A stretch of DNA of 24,393 bases from the NCBI RefSeq assembly GCF_943193095.1, contig NZ_CALPCV010000034.1:1-24393 (forward strand), read 5' to 3'. The notes beneath the pieces were generated by a model, which saw nothing but the letters and a program-made list of their open reading frames with translations, was not told the DNA's origin and did no database searches. Of this stretch, positions 23,119 to 24,393 are shown piece by piece (positions within the stretch are counted from its first letter, which is position 1; every line of letters starts with the position of its first letter). Source of the stretch: Parasutterella muris. Lineage in GTDB: Bacteria; Pseudomonadota; Gammaproteobacteria; Burkholderiales; Burkholderiaceae_F. The translations under genes and the position numbers were made by a program.

Positions 23119-23899
23119 GCTCGGCACGCTCAGAAAGATGCATCAGGAGGGCGAACCGATCGTCATGCTGACATGCTACGACGCGACTTTCGCTGCGCTC
23201 GAAGATGAAGCGGGCGTGGATATCATGCTGATCGGAGACTCTCTCGGCATGACAGTTCAGGGTCACGGCACCACGATTCCGGTTTCAATTGACGACATGG
23301 CGTATCACACCGCCTGCGTCGCCTGCGGAAACAAAAACGCCTTCGTGCTTGCCGACATGAATTTCGGCTCTTACCTTGTGAACGAAGACGAAGCGGTTCG
23401 CAACGCGGTCAAGCTGATGAAAGCGGGCGCCAATATGGTGAAATTTGAGGGAGGCCTTGAAGTTTGTCCGCTCGTTGGCCGCCTAAAGCAGATTGGTATT
23501 CCAGTTTGCGCGCACATCGGTTTTACGCCTCAGTCGGTCAACGCGATCGGCGGATATTATGTGCAGGGCAAAACCGCAAGCGGCGAAGAAAAGCTCTATC
23601 AGGAAGCGATGGCGCTTCAGGAAGCGGGCGCGGACATGGTGCTTTTTGAAATGGTTCCCGCCGAGATCGCCTCGAAGATCACCAAAGAGCTCCGTATCCC
23701 GACGATCGGAATCGGCGCCGGTGTCGGAACGTCGGGTCAGGTGCTCGTGCTCCAGGATATTCTCGGCATCTTCCCCGGCCGCAAGCCGAAGTTCTCTAAG
23801 AATTTTATGGAAGGCGCTTCTTCCATTCAGCAGGCTGTAGCCAACTATGTTCAGGCGGTGAAAAGCAGACAGTTCCCGACTGATCAGCACTCTTTTTAG
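23087..23899 (+). CDS. panB: 3-methyl-2-oxobutanoate hydroxymethyltransferase (PanB)
   Basis: First committed step of pantothenate synthesis: ketopantoate from 2-oxoisovalerate and methylene-tetrahydrofolate. It has 270 residues, the normal length. It shows KMHQEGEPIVMLTCYDATFA, the Mg ligand D51 in LIGDSLGM, LADMNFGSY with the second Asp, VKFEGG, HIGFTPQSVN, LFEMVPAEIA with the catalytic Glu, and PTIGIGAG. The ATG at 23087 is preceded by GGAGA at about 10 bases. It begins inside the folK coding region, and panC follows after 12 bases. Its cosubstrate comes from the folate pool that upstream folK helps make, although co-location may be coincidental. Confidence 0.97.
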   Translation: MEENKTRKPVKLGTLRKMHQEGEPIVMLTCYDATFAALEDEAGVDIMLIGDSLGMTVQGHGTTIPVSIDDMAYHTACVACGNKNAFVLADMNFGSYLVNEDEAVRNAVKLMKAGANMVKFEGGLEVCPLVGRLKQIGIPVCAHIGFTPQSVNAIGGYYVQGKTASGEEKLYQEAMALQEAGADMVLFEMVPAEIASKITKELRIPTIGIGAGVGTSGQVLVLQDILGIFPGRKPKFSKNFMEGASSIQQAVANYVQAVKSRQFPTDQHSF

Positions 23900-23911
23900 G
23901 AAACGGACGTC

Positions 23912-24393
23912 ATGAAAGTTGTTCATACCATTAAAGATCTTCAGGTTGAGCTTGCGGATAAGAAAAACATTGTTTTAGTACCGACGATGGGAAATCTCCA
24001 TGACGGCCATCTGCAGCTGATGAAAACCGCCGGAGCGCACGGCGACACGGTTGTCGCATCCGTCTTTGTCAATCGTCTGCAGTTCGGACCGAACGAGGAT
24101 TTTGATCAGTATCCCCGTACGCTCGAAGAGGACTGTGCCAAACTCGAAGCGCAGGGCGTTGTGGATATTGTTTTTGCGCCGAGCGAAAAAGACATGTATC
24201 CCGAGCCTCAGGTTTTTACCGTTCAGCCGGATCCGAAGCTCGCTGACATTCTTGAAGGGTTTTATCGTCCGGGATTCTTTACCGGGGTCGCCACCGTCGT
24301 GATGAAGCTTTTTTCGATCGTTCGTCCGAACAAAGCCGCTTTTGGCAAGAAAGACTATCAGCAGCTTCGTATTATTCAGAAGATGGTAGAGCA
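23912..24393 (+). CDS. panC: Pantothenate synthetase (PanC), cut by the window end
   Basis: ATP-dependent condensation of pantoate with beta-alanine. The reading frame starts at ATG 23912 and stays open to the last base, giving 160 residues of a protein normally about 280 long. The start MKVVHTIKDLQ leads to VPTMGNLHDGHL, a HIGH-type nucleotide-binding motif. It continues with VFVNRLQFGPNEDFDQYPRT, ILEGFYRPGFFTGVATVVMKLF and RPNKAAFGKKDYQQLRII, all typical of PanC. It has the same strand and direction as panB, with a 12-base gap. The truncation is only the window edge; no internal defect is seen. Confidence 0.96.
   Translation, partial: MKVVHTIKDLQVELADKKNIVLVPTMGNLHDGHLQLMKTAGAHGDTVVASVFVNRLQFGPNEDFDQYPRTLEEDCAKLEAQGVVDIVFAPSEKDMYPEPQVFTVQPDPKLADILEGFYRPGFFTGVATVVMKLFSIVRPNKAAFGKKDYQQLRIIQKMVE

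Overview
The window is about 24.4 kb of densely packed bacterial chromosome of medium G+C. It is mostly housekeeping genes, on both strands. Gene content and order point to a betaproteobacterium of the order Burkholderiales. The block hda – HAD phosphatase – pcnB – folK – panB – panC is a familiar betaproteobacterial arrangement, and MutL carries the C-terminal endonuclease motif usual outside Escherichia. An orphan exported fumarate-reductase-type flavoprotein, together with peptide and amino-acid utilisation genes, suggests an anaerobic gut member of the Sutterellaceae (Sutterella/Parasutterella-like). That family-level call is inference from recognised families, not from a search.

Layout, left to right. 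(1) 1–1.8 kb: an AT-rich intergenic stretch, a membrane-anchored lytic transglycosylase (+), and convergent rsmE (-). (2) 2.0–6.3 kb: a central-carbon operon tkt – gap – pgk (+). Its promoter carries a perfect 12-bp palindrome between the -35 and -10 elements, a hairpin separates gap from pgk, and a strong terminator follows pgk. (3) 6.3–9.6 kb (-): an exported FAD flavoprotein with its own promoter and operator-like dyad, then two tandem DedA membrane proteins. (4) 9.7–12.5 kb (+): mutL and miaA, overlapping at TAATG; mutL may be leaderless. (5) 12.5–17.7 kb: an alanine/glycine:Na+ symporter (-), an M20-type peptidase (-) and a long M24B Xaa-Pro aminopeptidase (+). These fit uptake and breakdown of peptides and amino acids. 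(6) 17.7–19.4 kb (-): purM and a short DsbC-like thioredoxin-fold protein with no signal peptide and no dimerisation domain. (7) 19.5–24.4 kb (+): hda, a HAD-IB phosphatase, pcnB, folK, panB and panC (cut by the window end), with very short gaps or overlaps, so probably one transcription unit.

I saw no tRNA, rRNA, CRISPR array, insertion sequence, prophage or obvious horizontally acquired island. I also found no convincing new multi-gene system. The points most worth a second look are the flavoprotein whose usual fumarate-binding residues are replaced, the apparently cytoplasmic DsbC-like protein whose frame stays open upstream without a start codon, the operator-like dyads in front of tkt, the flavoprotein and the symporter, and the recurrent TAAAAT -10 elements at genes with poor Shine-Dalgarno sequences.
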